This document shows, in pieces, positions 1 to 9,007 of a stretch of DNA of 64,000 bases. A program made the position numbers and the translations under genes. Below the pieces are notes generated by a model. The model had not been told where the DNA came from. It did not search any database and worked only from the letters and a program-made list of their open reading frames with translations. The stretch covers positions 49,931-113,930 of the forward strand of contig NZ_WOSX01000010.1 in the NCBI RefSeq assembly GCF_011516735.1, in the 5' to 3' direction. How positions within the stretch are numbered: the first letter of the stretch is position 1; every line of letters begins with the position of its first letter. Origin of the DNA: Acetobacter fallax (GTDB lineage: Bacteria; Pseudomonadota; Alphaproteobacteria; Acetobacterales; Acetobacteraceae).

Positions 1-1127
1 CCCGGCAATATTGTACAGGCCTGAAATTTTGTTTCCACGAGATAATCAGGCTGTGGCAGGTTTTCAGATCGTGTCCCCTTCTCCTTGTCCGAACTGATAT
101 TACAAGGCGGGAATATGGATAAAAATCCGAATTGCACCAACTCCGCAGCCAGAAGGTCGAACAACGTCTCCACCTGCCCCGCAGAAATCGGCAGACGCGG
201 GCCGGCCATCATTTGCAAAAAACCGACACTCGCAATATGGCCACTTAAAACACCGTGATGTTCGAAGTGGTCAGCAGACGACTGCCCTGAAGGAAGGTGA
301 ATGGCCAAATCTGAAAGTTCCGGCCTGCCAGCGTCCGGAGGTGTAGTGCCTCGTTCTAATGCTCCTTTACCATTCACATGCTGTGCGCGAAGTTCAGAGA
401 TAACAGCCATTGTTGACGGACCCGGCTCGGCATCCAATGTCTCACGAAAAGCTGCCAGGCATTGTTCGGCAGAGAAAAGCCCGGCTCTGGTGTCATTTCT
501 TCGTGCAAGCTCCCGAAGCTGAACTTTCCAGGCATTTTCGTTGAGCCGATCGAGGTGCAACAGGCGTGATGCCGCAATCATCTTCTGCTCAGTCTCAGAA
601 AGAGACAGAAGCGCCTGCTCCAGAGTAGCTATGAGATGTTGCTGCAGTCTGTTTCTTTGTGCCGCAAGCCATTCATCAAGCGCCGGATCAACTGAATCAA
701 GATCGGTCAGCAGCGCCGCATCTGTTCCGGGAAGTTTGAGAATACCGGATGCCGTTGCGTTCAGATACCGCTCGGCATCAACTGCCGTCAGTATCGGCTT
801 TAGAGCAAGCGTATGCCTCTGAACGTCGAGAATATCCGTTCCCAGAGGACTCAATACGTCCGAAAGACGATGAATTTCCTGTCGAAGTGAGGCCCGTGCC
901 TGCTCATCCGAACGACGGCTCCAGAGGAGATGCGCAAGGGACCGACGCGTTACTGCACGCCGATCTGACAACGCCAGTATAGCCAAAAGGCCCCGGGTCT
1001 TAGCACCCGTCGGCGTGATCAGAGAGCCATCCAGCATCTGAACAGACATTGAACCCAGAAGTTCAACTCGCAGAATCGCTGCGTCGGATTTTCTTAGTCC
1101 CGGTTTTGTTAACTCAAACAAACCCAT
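1..1127 (-). CDS. SARP/BTAD-type transcriptional regulator, 3'-truncated by window edge
   Basis: An open frame of about 375 codons runs on the minus strand from an ATG at 1127 to the left edge of the window without a stop, so the C-terminus is missing. The N-terminal part (begins MGLFELTKPGLRKSDA) has a winged-helix-like stretch around residues 20-100, with the pattern LLAILALS then RRSLAHLLW typical of the OmpR-like DNA-binding domain in SARP/AfsR regulators. Residues about 130-260 are helical and rich in Leu, Arg and Ala, ending in LDAEPGPST, which matches the bacterial transcriptional activator (BTAD) domain. AGGAG lies just before the ATG; an in-frame ATG also exists at 1169. Family and fold are inferred from pattern, and the target genes are unknown. 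It is read away from the Hint gene. Confidence 0.72.
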   Translation of the reverse strand, partial: MGLFELTKPGLRKSDAAILRVELLGSMSVQMLDGSLITPTGAKTRGLLAILALSDRRAVTRRSLAHLLWSRRSDEQARASLRQEIHRLSDVLSPLGTDILDVQRHTLALKPILTAVDAERYLNATASGILKLPGTDAALLTDLDSVDPALDEWLAAQRNRLQQHLIATLEQALLSLSETEQKMIAASRLLHLDRLNENAWKVQLRELARRNDTRAGLFSAEQCLAAFRETLDAEPGPSTMAVISELRAQHVNGKGALERGTTPPDAGRPELSDLAIHLPSGQSSADHFEHHGVLSGHIASVGFLQMMAGPRLPISAGQVETLFDLLAAELVQFGFLSIFPPCNISSDKEKGTRSENLPQPDYLVETKFQACTILP

Positions 1128-1600
1128 ACGCTCCTGCTCGACCCATATCGCCGGAATCTCACCGCACATAAGTGGCAAAGGAGCCGATGAACGGACTTTC
1201 AGATTCCCTTTGTGAGAGTTCCGGATCAGAGCCCACAACTCAGTTGAGCCGGAGTATTAAGGCAAAACAGTTTCATACGAATGAACGTTTGTTTCGGAAA
1301 TGTTCCTGAACACAGGCTCCGTTACCGTCGAAACTCACAAAGCGGCAAGCCTGGATTGCCCATTCTGCCGTTTTTCGGATTATTGCCCGTGCAGCAGTTC
1401 CATCGTGATGTGAGGCTGGATTAAGGCATTATTATGAGACATCCCCGGGCAGTATCGCTTCAGAAACAGACCTGAATCTGAAATAAACCCGACTGTATCC
1501 GTTTGGCTAAAATAGTGCAGGTAGAAAAAAGGAGGGCATATGCCCTCCTTTTTTCTTCTCCTACCCGCTCCGGAAAGGATCGGGCCGCTATAGATTGCGA
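1128..1600. other. Gene-free stretch with a terminator
   Basis: No convincing gene is seen. The only clear structure is the hairpin at 1525-1556. The part nearest 1127 should hold the promoter of the SARP-like gene. Confidence 0.5.
1525..1556. terminator. Bidirectional intrinsic terminator
   Basis: GGAGGGCATATGCCCTCC is a perfect inverted repeat flanked by A6 on the left and T6 on the right, so it can stop transcription from either side. It lies about 45 bases past the stop of the minus-strand Hint gene, which it most likely terminates. Confidence 0.85.
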
Positions 1601-3340
1601 TCAGGCAACCTGAATTCCGGCGACATCCGAAACATCAATCAGATAAGGACCAGCAGAAAGCACTTCAATTTCAACCATTTTTGCAAACAGTCCCTCAGAG
1701 GCCAGCCCCAGTGACAGCAGAGCATCACCTGCCGTCCAGCGACCGACACCACCCTCGCTGACATGCCAGCCATCGACAGCGTCTGCATCTTTGCAGGCTG
1801 TCAGTGCATGACGCTCACGGCCGTTCGCAATGAAGATGTTACCGATTAGAACACCCAGTGTGCGACGGTCATCACAGAAGGGACCAATCGCCTCAGAAGG
1901 GCGGGCAGCGTTCGTGACGACCCGGACAGTTTCGACACTGGCCGGAACCATGAAGCAGTAGGTCCGGTCAATATGACGGACCGGACGAATTTCACGGCCA
2001 TCTTCTGTAACAAGCCGGATGTCCGGATCCACGACAGACTGCTTTGATACTCTTGCGGCGTCCATTTCCATGCCGAGTTGCCCGGCCCGTGTAGCAAGGT
2101 TCTTCCAGATCGGTTCAACCATGTCACGATCGGTAGTAAGCGGAGCTGCCGCATCGCTCTGCCAGTCTTTACCACCAGCAATAACCAGACCACCAGCAAA
2201 GTGAGGGCGCATGGAACGAATGACGGAGTTCTCGAATGTGCCACGGTTGCCCGTATCGAGATAGCTTTCGCTAAGCAGCCCTTCAGACACAATCACGGCG
2301 TGCTCATCAAGCTCGACATGATAGAAGTCATACGATGTCATGCTGCGTTCAACGATGATGGACCGGCCATTGACCAGCATGCGAACCGGGATAAAGCGGC
2401 CATCGACATACACACAATGCTCTGATGTAACGAGCAGATCACGATGAGGAGCATCTGTGCCGAAGGCGTCTTTGACGATACGGACCGGATAGGCGTCCTG
2501 ATCGAAACCAAGCTTTGCGACGTCAGCATGGGAACGGCCCAGCCATGCAAGCGGACGGTAAGCAATCTCCCCATTGGTCAGAACTGCGATTTCATCGCCT
2601 TCGGAGAGGGTCTCAACCTGCTTTTCGCCATTGCGCGTCAGGATATGCGTACCGGGCAGGAAGCAGCCGTCAATCTGGCAGGAATCATTCTTATCGGTAT
2701 GAAAATACGTTACCGGGCAGCCTTTCTCCACAGTCACGGGGACACCAATATAGCCCGGAGACGGATTACCCTGCGGGTTGGCTGGCGTGCCGGTGACGGG
2801 GATTGCGCTATCCTGCTTGATAATAAGCGTGGAACTGGTCGTGTCAGATCCGCCAATACCGACATTCGATCCGTAACCACCAGGCACATTCTGCGCGCAG
2901 AGACCAGCACCGGAACCAAAATTGGCAATCGTCGCATTCTGAAGCGACGGATAAGTATAGAACTGATCACCGCCAGCCGACAGATCTTCACCCGCCATAT
3001 TGGCCTGATAAGCCCACTTGCCGCTGGTGTTTTCCAGAACAAGCGTTGACCCTGTACCGGACATGTCAATGGTACCGGCGACATGAGCGCCCGTCTTGAT
3101 GTCGAGATGGGCACCGTTGACATTAATTCCGCCGGTAGATGCCGAAGAATTGAAATCCTTCGTGACGGCTGTGCCGACCGTTACATTGTCTGGCAGAACA
3201 TACCACTTACCTGATGCAAGGGTAATCGTACCAGAATTACCTTCCAGGATGTATGGATCGACCTCAGTACCAGTGCCGCCTGAAGTAGCGGCCGTGGCAG
3301 TCAGCGCGCTGCTGGTGTTCGTTTTTGTGCTGTCGAGCAT
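1601..3340 (-). CDS. Hint-domain (hedgehog/intein-like) protein
   Basis: 579 residues. The N-terminal 220 residues are Gly/Thr/Ser/Asn-rich and beta-prone, like a surface or passenger region. A Hint module then begins at Cys226 in GCFLPGTHILT, followed by the block-B-like LLVTSEHCVYVDGRFIPVR. These are the splicing-domain hallmarks of the Hint_2 family, in which the Cys can drive an N-S acyl shift and self-cleavage. The C-terminal 200 residues do not match a domain I can name. AAGGAA precedes the ATG. No signal peptide is evident. It is divergent from the peptide export locus starting at 3755, and a strong terminator follows it. Function is unknown; autoproteolysis or a cell-surface role is inference. 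Confidence 0.85.
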   Translation of the reverse strand: MLDSTKTNTSSALTATAATSGGTGTEVDPYILEGNSGTITLASGKWYVLPDNVTVGTAVTKDFNSSASTGGINVNGAHLDIKTGAHVAGTIDMSGTGSTLVLENTSGKWAYQANMAGEDLSAGGDQFYTYPSLQNATIANFGSGAGLCAQNVPGGYGSNVGIGGSDTTSSTLIIKQDSAIPVTGTPANPQGNPSPGYIGVPVTVEKGCPVTYFHTDKNDSCQIDGCFLPGTHILTRNGEKQVETLSEGDEIAVLTNGEIAYRPLAWLGRSHADVAKLGFDQDAYPVRIVKDAFGTDAPHRDLLVTSEHCVYVDGRFIPVRMLVNGRSIIVERSMTSYDFYHVELDEHAVIVSEGLLSESYLDTGNRGTFENSVIRSMRPHFAGGLVIAGGKDWQSDAAAPLTTDRDMVEPIWKNLATRAGQLGMEMDAARVSKQSVVDPDIRLVTEDGREIRPVRHIDRTYCFMVPASVETVRVVTNAARPSEAIGPFCDDRRTLGVLIGNIFIANGRERHALTACKDADAVDGWHVSEGGVGRWTAGDALLSLGLASEGLFAKMVEIEVLSAGPYLIDVSDVAGIQVA

Positions 3341-3754
3341 GTAAGGTTCCTTGGGGTTCCGGACGACAGGGCATCCGTTTGGCTTTTTTTAACTTTTTAT
3401 AACTTTCTCTGTCAACGAAATAAAACGTTAAATGTTTTGATTTTACAAACAATTTAGAATTAATCTTCAGATGATTATTCAGGTTAATCCTGCAATGTTG
3501 TTGAGCTGACCAGCAATATTCCAATGCATTTCAAAATGATAAAACAAACGCAGCAAAACAATAGAACCTCTCTCATATTAATAAAGAACAATGCGATGTT
3601 ACGTCTTTCGTGGCATGTCCAGCATCTGGTGCATTTATTCTCTGGAACAGGCCTCTAAAAAATATTAACAACCTCTTAAGGCGAGGCGTTGTGGTGACAT
3701 CACGCTCGTCATTGCTCATTCCGCTGAGAAATCTGACGCGGGAGGGCATAAAAT
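3341..3754. promoter_or_regulatory. AT-rich divergent intergenic region
   Basis: This 414-base stretch separates the minus-strand Hint gene from the plus-strand peptide gene and is much more AT-rich than the flanking genes, especially 3380-3600. It must hold the promoters for both directions. No conserved operator was recognised. Confidence 0.5.
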
Positions 3755-4171
3755 ATGGAGAGAACTCAGATGCGTGAACTAACAATGATGGAACTCAATG
3801 AAGTTTCCGGGGGATGCAATACGCACCCATCCTGTAGCCCTCGGCCAGCCTGTAATCCGCACCCGTCCTGCACGCCAGGCGCTGCCTCTATCGCGGCTTA
3901 TGCCGGGTATCTCGCTGGCGAATATAATGTACAGGCAGACATTTTTAATCATGCGAGTTGCTCAACAATAAGCTCAGCTCAACAGAATGTTTATACTGAT
4001 ACCAAAATGGGATACACGGCTGGTCTGAGCATGACAGTTTGTCAGGCAACCACCCTGCTTAACAATGTCGTTTCAGCGATTCATTCAGCTGTAAGCCTTA
4101 ATCAGTGCGGCTATGTCACTGCCATGAGCACAATCGACTTCCCGCCGAATACAACTGGCAACCTGGGCTGA
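3755..4171 (+). CDS. Double-glycine-leader secreted peptide precursor (bacteriocin/RiPP-like)
   Basis: 138 residues from ATG 3755 (GGGAGG upstream). ATG 3770, preceded by GGAGAG, would give the more classical 15-residue leader MRELTMMELNEVSGG. This leader has the hydrophobic/Glu spacing and GG end cut by C39 peptidases. The predicted 118-residue mature part opens with four back-to-back hexads, CNTHPS, CSPRPA, CNPHPS and CTPGAA, giving C-x5-C-x5-C-x5-C. Three more Cys lie downstream, as does a Gly/Ala-rich helical segment. No homologue is recognised. The next two genes encode its likely exporter. No modification enzyme is adjacent, so disulfides, metal binding or no modification are all open. 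A bacteriocin role is inference. Confidence 0.75.
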   Translation: MERTQMRELTMMELNEVSGGCNTHPSCSPRPACNPHPSCTPGAASIAAYAGYLAGEYNVQADIFNHASCSTISSAQQNVYTDTKMGYTAGLSMTVCQATTLLNNVVSAIHSAVSLNQCGYVTAMSTIDFPPNTTGNLG

Positions 4172-4241
4172 TGTTTCGAACAGGGTGCGTGCCGGAATAC
4201 TGAGCGCACTGTCATTACAGATGAACTGACGGTCCTCCTGC

Positions 4242-4285
4242 CGCGCTGTGTCAGGCAGCGCGATCCGGTGGACCGTCTTTTTCTT
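4242..4285 (+). terminator. Possible attenuator after the peptide gene
   Basis: CGCGCTG (4242-4248) pairs with CAGCGCG (4256-4262). After a short GGT/ACC stem come T-rich bases (TCTTTTTCTTTTC). Placed between precursor and exporter genes, it could lower exporter expression relative to the peptide. The gap before the T tract makes this uncertain. Confidence 0.4.
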
Positions 4286-4361
4286 TTCTTTATCTTTATC
4301 TGTATCTTTCTGTCGTTAATTTATCAGCGACACGCTCCGTACCCGAGAGATTCCTTTCTGT

Positions 4362-5672
4362 ATGTCGTCACTTTATCGCCAGGAAGCGCTGGATGCTCGT
4401 CGCCAGGCGTGGCTCGGACAGGTGCAGGCAGCACAATCCCTGTCTGTCCGGGTTATTTCCTGGGCAACACTCGGACTTGTCCTTCTTACAATTCTCTACC
4501 TGCGTTTCGGTATCTACACGCGCCGTGTTCATGCGACGGGACTGATGCTGCCGCCAACGGGGCTCATTACCATCGATGCCAGCACAACTGGCATCATCAG
4601 CAAAAGACTGGCTGAAGAAGGAATGCAGGTGCATAAAAGCCAGCAGCTCTTCGTGATCGACCTTGAAGCGAGAACAACTGCTGGCGCGACACAGGAGCAT
4701 GTTCTCACTCAGTTGCGCCGTCAGCGCGACTTATTTGAGAGGCAAAAAGAGATCCGGGTTGCTGATGCACCCGTCGAGAAACAGGCTCTGGTGAATCAGA
4801 TCAGGAACCTGCAGCAACAGCACGTGCTGACCGGGCAGCAGCTTGCAAATGATGCCAAAGTACTTCCTGTGGTTGAAGCTGCGGTAAGACGAATGAGGGA
4901 TGCGGAAAGTGCTCATCTCGTCACCGAAACACAGTTTCAGAGCCAGCTTTATACTTATGCTCAGCTTCTTAGCAGTCACGCTCAGTTTCTTCAGAATTAT
5001 ACTGATACTGAAGGTAAGATTTCAGACAACACCTCGAAGCTGATGCGATATGATCGTCAGACAGCGCATGATATCAACGACCTTGACCGGCAGATTGCTC
5101 AGATCGACCAGCAGATTGACGAGAGTGAAAGCCACCGCGAAATCATCATCGAAGCCCCGGAAGACGGTATTCTGAGTGCCGTGCGAGGAAATCCGGGACA
5201 GCAGGTCAGTGCAGGAACACCGCTGGTAACCCTGCTTCCGACAGGTCGTACACTTGATGCCGAGCTTTACGTCACGAGCGCTTCAATCGGCTTTGTCCGG
5301 GAAGGACAGCCGGTTCTGTTGCGTTATGCTGCTTTTCCTTATCAAAGATTCGGCCTTGCCCGGGGACGGGTAACAGAAATTACCCGTGCGCCTTTGACAG
5401 CAACGGAGCCGGGACAAGGTCAGCAACAACAGCAGAACGGCAGTTCGAAAGACCAGAAATCGTCTTCCGGATCAGATCTGTACCGAATACGGGTCAGGCC
5501 TGATTTGCCGTATATACTGGCCTACGGACAAAAAAAGCCGATTCAGGCCGGGATGGAGGTCGAGGCAGATATCGCAATCGATTCGCGGCGTCTCTACCAG
5601 TGGATATTCGACCCGGTGACAAGCATGCGTGACAGTATTATGTCGGTCAGCGGCGGGCTCGTCGATAAATGA
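4362..5672 (+). CDS. HlyD-family membrane fusion (adaptor) protein of the peptide exporter
   Basis: 436 residues. One transmembrane helix lies near residues 30-52 (ISWATLGLVLLTILYLRF), then a lipoyl/barrel-sandwich half (residues about 60-100). Next comes a long Gln/Glu/Arg-rich coiled coil (about 105-270), then the second lipoyl half with EAPEDGILSAVRGNPGQQV and a beta-barrel. This is the layout of bacteriocin/hemolysin adaptors such as HlyD, CvaA or LcnD. A Gln/Ser/Lys-rich insert occurs near residue 350. The protein would bridge the inner-membrane ABC transporter to an outer-membrane channel; no TolC gene is in the window. Its stop overlaps the start of the next gene (ATGA), indicating translational coupling. 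Confidence 0.9.
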   Translation: MSSLYRQEALDARRQAWLGQVQAAQSLSVRVISWATLGLVLLTILYLRFGIYTRRVHATGLMLPPTGLITIDASTTGIISKRLAEEGMQVHKSQQLFVIDLEARTTAGATQEHVLTQLRRQRDLFERQKEIRVADAPVEKQALVNQIRNLQQQHVLTGQQLANDAKVLPVVEAAVRRMRDAESAHLVTETQFQSQLYTYAQLLSSHAQFLQNYTDTEGKISDNTSKLMRYDRQTAHDINDLDRQIAQIDQQIDESESHREIIIEAPEDGILSAVRGNPGQQVSAGTPLVTLLPTGRTLDAELYVTSASIGFVREGQPVLLRYAAFPYQRFGLARGRVTEITRAPLTATEPGQGQQQQQNGSSKDQKSSSGSDLYRIRVRPDLPYILAYGQKKPIQAGMEVEADIAIDSRRLYQWIFDPVTSMRDSIMSVSGGLVDK

Positions 5673-7854
5673 GCAATGCTTTCGATTCCCTTCAGTTTGG
5701 TTTCGGCAAAAAAGTGCCGGTTGTCCTTCAGGTCGAGGCGGCGGAGTGTGGTATCGCCTGTCTGGCCATGATTCTCGGATATTACGGGCATCAGATTGAT
5801 CTTGCCACTTTGCGGCGACGCTATTCGGTTTCTATCAAAGGCGTGACGCTGCGCAGCCTGGTACAGGCTGCCGATACGCTCAGTTTCACCAGTCGCGCGG
5901 TTCGTCTGGAACTGGATGATCTGCCCAGGCTGCGAACGCCCTGTATCCTCCATTGGGGGATGAACCATTTCGTGGTTCTGGTCGCTGTCAAAGGTGATCT
6001 GATCACAATCAATGATCCGGCTGTCGGACGCCGGACGGTGCCATTCGACGAAGTTTCCCGTGAATTTACGGGAGTTGCACTTGAGGTCACGCCCAACGAG
6101 ACATTTGAACGTAAGGACGACCGCGAAACCATTCGGCTACGGGACATGTTTCGTCACGTTGCCGGACTGCGTGGCGCGCTCATGGGGCTGTTTTTTCTGT
6201 CGCTGGGGCTGGAAGTCATCGCGCTTATTTCGCCGATGATTTCACAGGTCGTGATCGACGAGGTGATCGTAACTGCGGATCATGATTTGCTGATGACGAT
6301 CACCTTCGGTCTGGCCATGCTTCTTTTGCTGCAGATGTTCATAGGCTCGGTGCGAACCTGGGCTGTAACATTGTTCAGCACACGGGTCGGTCTTGAATGG
6401 AATACAAGTCTTTTTGACCATCTGACCCGTTTGCCGCTCGATTATTTCAGCAAACGCCACGTCGGAGATGTTCTGTCCCGTTTTGGTTCGCTGGGATCAA
6501 TTCAGCAGGCTCTGACGACTGATATGGTCCAGACTATCATGGACGGTCTGATGGGCATTGGCATGGGAATCATGTTGTTCATTTACGGCGGCTGGCTGGG
6601 CCTGGTTGCCTGTATCGCACTGGTCCTGGATATTCTGCTCCGGCTCGTGACATATCGAACCTATCGCGAGGCTTCAGAAGAACAGATTGTCATTAATGCG
6701 CGCCAGCAGAGTCATTTTATCGAGACGCTGCGTGGTATGGCGAGCGTCAAACTGCTCGGTCTTCGGGAGAGGCGGCGCACGACCTGGCTGAACATCGTCA
6801 TCGACAGTATCAACATCAAACTCAGGCTTCAGCGTTTCGACCTGATCTATGGCCGGCTTGGTGATTTTATTTTCGGTGCAGATCGTCTGATCATGATGGT
6901 CCTCGGCGCGAGACAGGTCATGGACGGCTCCATGTCGGTTGGCATGCTGGTCGCGTTCCTGTCTTACAAAGATCAGTTCGCCAGCCGCGTCGGATCTCTT
7001 GTGGGAACCGGCTTTAAGCTACGGATGCTGAATATCCAGAGCGATCGTCTCGCTGACATCGTCATGACAGAGCCGGAGCCGGTCAGTCCGACGATTCCCG
7101 CGGAGCATCATGACGCTGCAAGCCTTGCCTGCCGTGAAATGTCTGTGCGTTACGCCGCACAGGAACCATGGATTTTCCAGGGTATCGATCTCGACATTCC
7201 GGCAGGCCAGAGCGTTGCGATCATCGGGCCATCAGGATGCGGCAAGACGACGCTGCTGAAAGCGATGATGGGGCTTCATCCTATGGATGAAGGGCATATT
7301 TTTATTGACGGTGTGGATATATCGGTTTTGTCGCTTGAGGGTTACCGTGAGCGTATTGCCGGCGTATTGCAGGATGACGGACTTTTTTCCGGGTCTGTCG
7401 CGGATAATATCAGTGGTTTTGCTGAGCAGCCGGATCAGGAACTGATCACACAATGCGCTGAAAAAGCAGCGATTCTCGATGATATTAAACGTATGCCGAT
7501 GGGTTTTGAGACGCTCGTCGGCGACATGGGGGGGGCCTTTCAGGAGGACAAAAACAGCGTGTCATTCTGGCCCGCGCACTCTACAAACGGCCGCAAATCC
7601 TCTTTCTTGATGAAGCGACAAGTCATCTCGACGAATACACTGAATCGATCGTGGCGGGATCTCTTCGTGACATGAAGATCACCCGGGTCATGGTGGCCCA
7701 TCGGCCTGCGACGATCGCTCATGCTGACTATATTTATTCGTTTGAGCCGGGAGGTGTGCTGGTGTTGCGCAAGGGTCCCCGGCCGGCTCCGGCAACGGGT
7801 GGTTATGCCATTCCGGCGCAATTCGGTTCTTCCTGGACTATTTCCTCTTCGTGA
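5669..7854 (+). CDS. C39-peptidase-containing ABC transporter (PCAT), interrupted by a frameshift
   Basis: The first frame (5669-7675) encodes a C39 peptidase domain with Gln21, Cys27 (AECGIAC), His100 (NHFVVL) and Asp116 (NDPAVG), the full catalytic set for cutting double-glycine leaders. Six-helix membrane domain (about 160-440) and an ATPase with Walker A GPSGCGKTTLL (about 520) follow. After GDMGG the frame is lost: the ABC signature LSGGQKQRV, Walker B ILFLDEATSHLD and H-loop VAHRPAT continue in another frame to 7854. The break lies in eight Gs at 7528-7535; nine would restore one protein of about 728 residues. This is a sequencing error, a recent mutation or slippage. The TGA at 7673 would otherwise give an ATPase without its signature motif. 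Confidence 0.88.
7528..7535 (+). other. G8 homopolymer at the frame break
   Basis: Eight consecutive Gs follow ACAT in the ATPase domain of the exporter. The frames before and after both encode conserved ABC motifs, so the length of this run decides whether the transporter is intact. Such runs are prone to sequencing error and to replication or transcription slippage. Confidence 0.8.
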
Positions 7855-8060
7855 CCGGTGGTATCATGCTGATTGCGGCCGGGCCCTAAGCGGAGGCAGT
7901 GTTTCGGCCCATATATCCGTGAGCAGAGGTCGCGGATAAGACGGGCAACTGGAAGGAATGCGTTAACACCCGGATGACAGGGGGCGATGACGTTGCTAGA
8001 ACGCCCGCAACGCCCGGTTGCATGGGTGGCTTGTGGCAGTTTCACGGGAACGTCGGCCAA

Positions 8061-8993
8061 ATGAAGATCGTCGCTTGTAATAGCAATCCACCTCTGGCCG
8101 AGGCCGTTGCGGCCGAGCTTAACATGTCTCTTTGCAACGCCTCCGTTCGACGGTTTGCCGATATGGAGATCTTTGTTGAGATCTTCGAGAATGTTCGCGG
8201 AGAAGACGTGTTTGTCGTGCAGAGCACCTGCATGCCGACCAATGACAATCTGATGGAATTGCTCATCATGCTGGATGCATTACGCCGGGGTTCCGCGCGC
8301 CGCATTACAGCTGTGATGCCATATTTCGGTTATGCCCGTCAGGATCGCAAATCCGGGCCACGCACACCGATCAGCGCAAAACTGGTAGCTAATCTCCTGG
8401 TTGAGGCTGGTGCCGACCGAATTCTGACAATGGATCTGCATGCGATGCAGATTCAGGGTTTTTTCGATATTCCTGTCGATAATCTTTATGCGGCACCGCT
8501 TTTCGTGCGCGATATTAAAGAACGCTATGGTGATCGTGATCTCATGATCGTCTCACCGGATGTTGGCGGCGTGATACGAGCCCGTCAGCTTGCGCAGCGC
8601 CTCAATATAGATCTGGCGATCATCGACAAGCGGCGTGAACGGGCCGGGGTGTCGGAGGTCATGAATGTGATCGGCGATGTCAAAGGGCGTCACTGTCTTC
8701 TGGTTGACGATATTGTCGATAGTGGCGGGTCGCTTTGCAATGCGGCTCAGGCAATCAGCAATCAGGGTGCCGCGTCTGTGGGAGCCTATGTAACACATGG
8801 CGTGCTGACAGGCCGGGCCGTGGAGCGTATTGCCGAGTCTTCGATCGAGATGCTCACTCTGACTGACAGCATCATGGCGACGGAGGCAGTGCGGGCTGCA
8901 AGCAACATCCGGCAGATCAGCATTGCCGGGCTGCTGGCACGGGCTATGAGAGCCGTCTCCGATGAGAGTTCTGTATCGTCACTGTTCGACTGA
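8061..8993 (+). CDS. prs: Ribose-phosphate pyrophosphokinase (PRPP synthetase)
   Basis: 310 residues from ATG 8061, matching the usual length of about 315. It makes PRPP from ribose 5-phosphate and ATP for nucleotide, His, Trp and NAD synthesis. Typical landmarks are seen: the N-terminal domain with [10 protein letters not shown], the ATP/Mg region [11 protein letters not shown], and the PRPP-binding loop [11 protein letters not shown] near residue 220. An upstream in-frame start at 7974 would add an unlike 29-residue extension, so ATG 8061 ([16 protein letters not shown]) was chosen. It is 14 bases ahead of the histidine phosphatase gene, probably in one operon. Confidence 0.96.
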   Translation: MKIVACNSNPPLAEAVAAELNMSLCNASVRRFADMEIFVEIFENVRGEDVFVVQSTCMPTNDNLMELLIMLDALRRGSARRITAVMPYFGYARQDRKSGPRTPISAKLVANLLVEAGADRILTMDLHAMQIQGFFDIPVDNLYAAPLFVRDIKERYGDRDLMIVSPDVGGVIRARQLAQRLNIDLAIIDKRRERAGVSEVMNVIGDVKGRHCLLVDDIVDSGGSLCNAAQAISNQGAASVGAYVTHGVLTGRAVERIAESSIEMLTLTDSIMATEAVRAASNIRQISIAGLLARAMRAVSDESSVSSLFD

Positions 8994-9007
8994 GCGGGGG
9001 CTCCCTG

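Noticed and set aside
374..982. Several short plus- and minus-strand ORFs in the first kilobase.
   Set aside because: They lie across the long minus-strand SARP-like frame that reaches the window edge, which better explains the coding signal.
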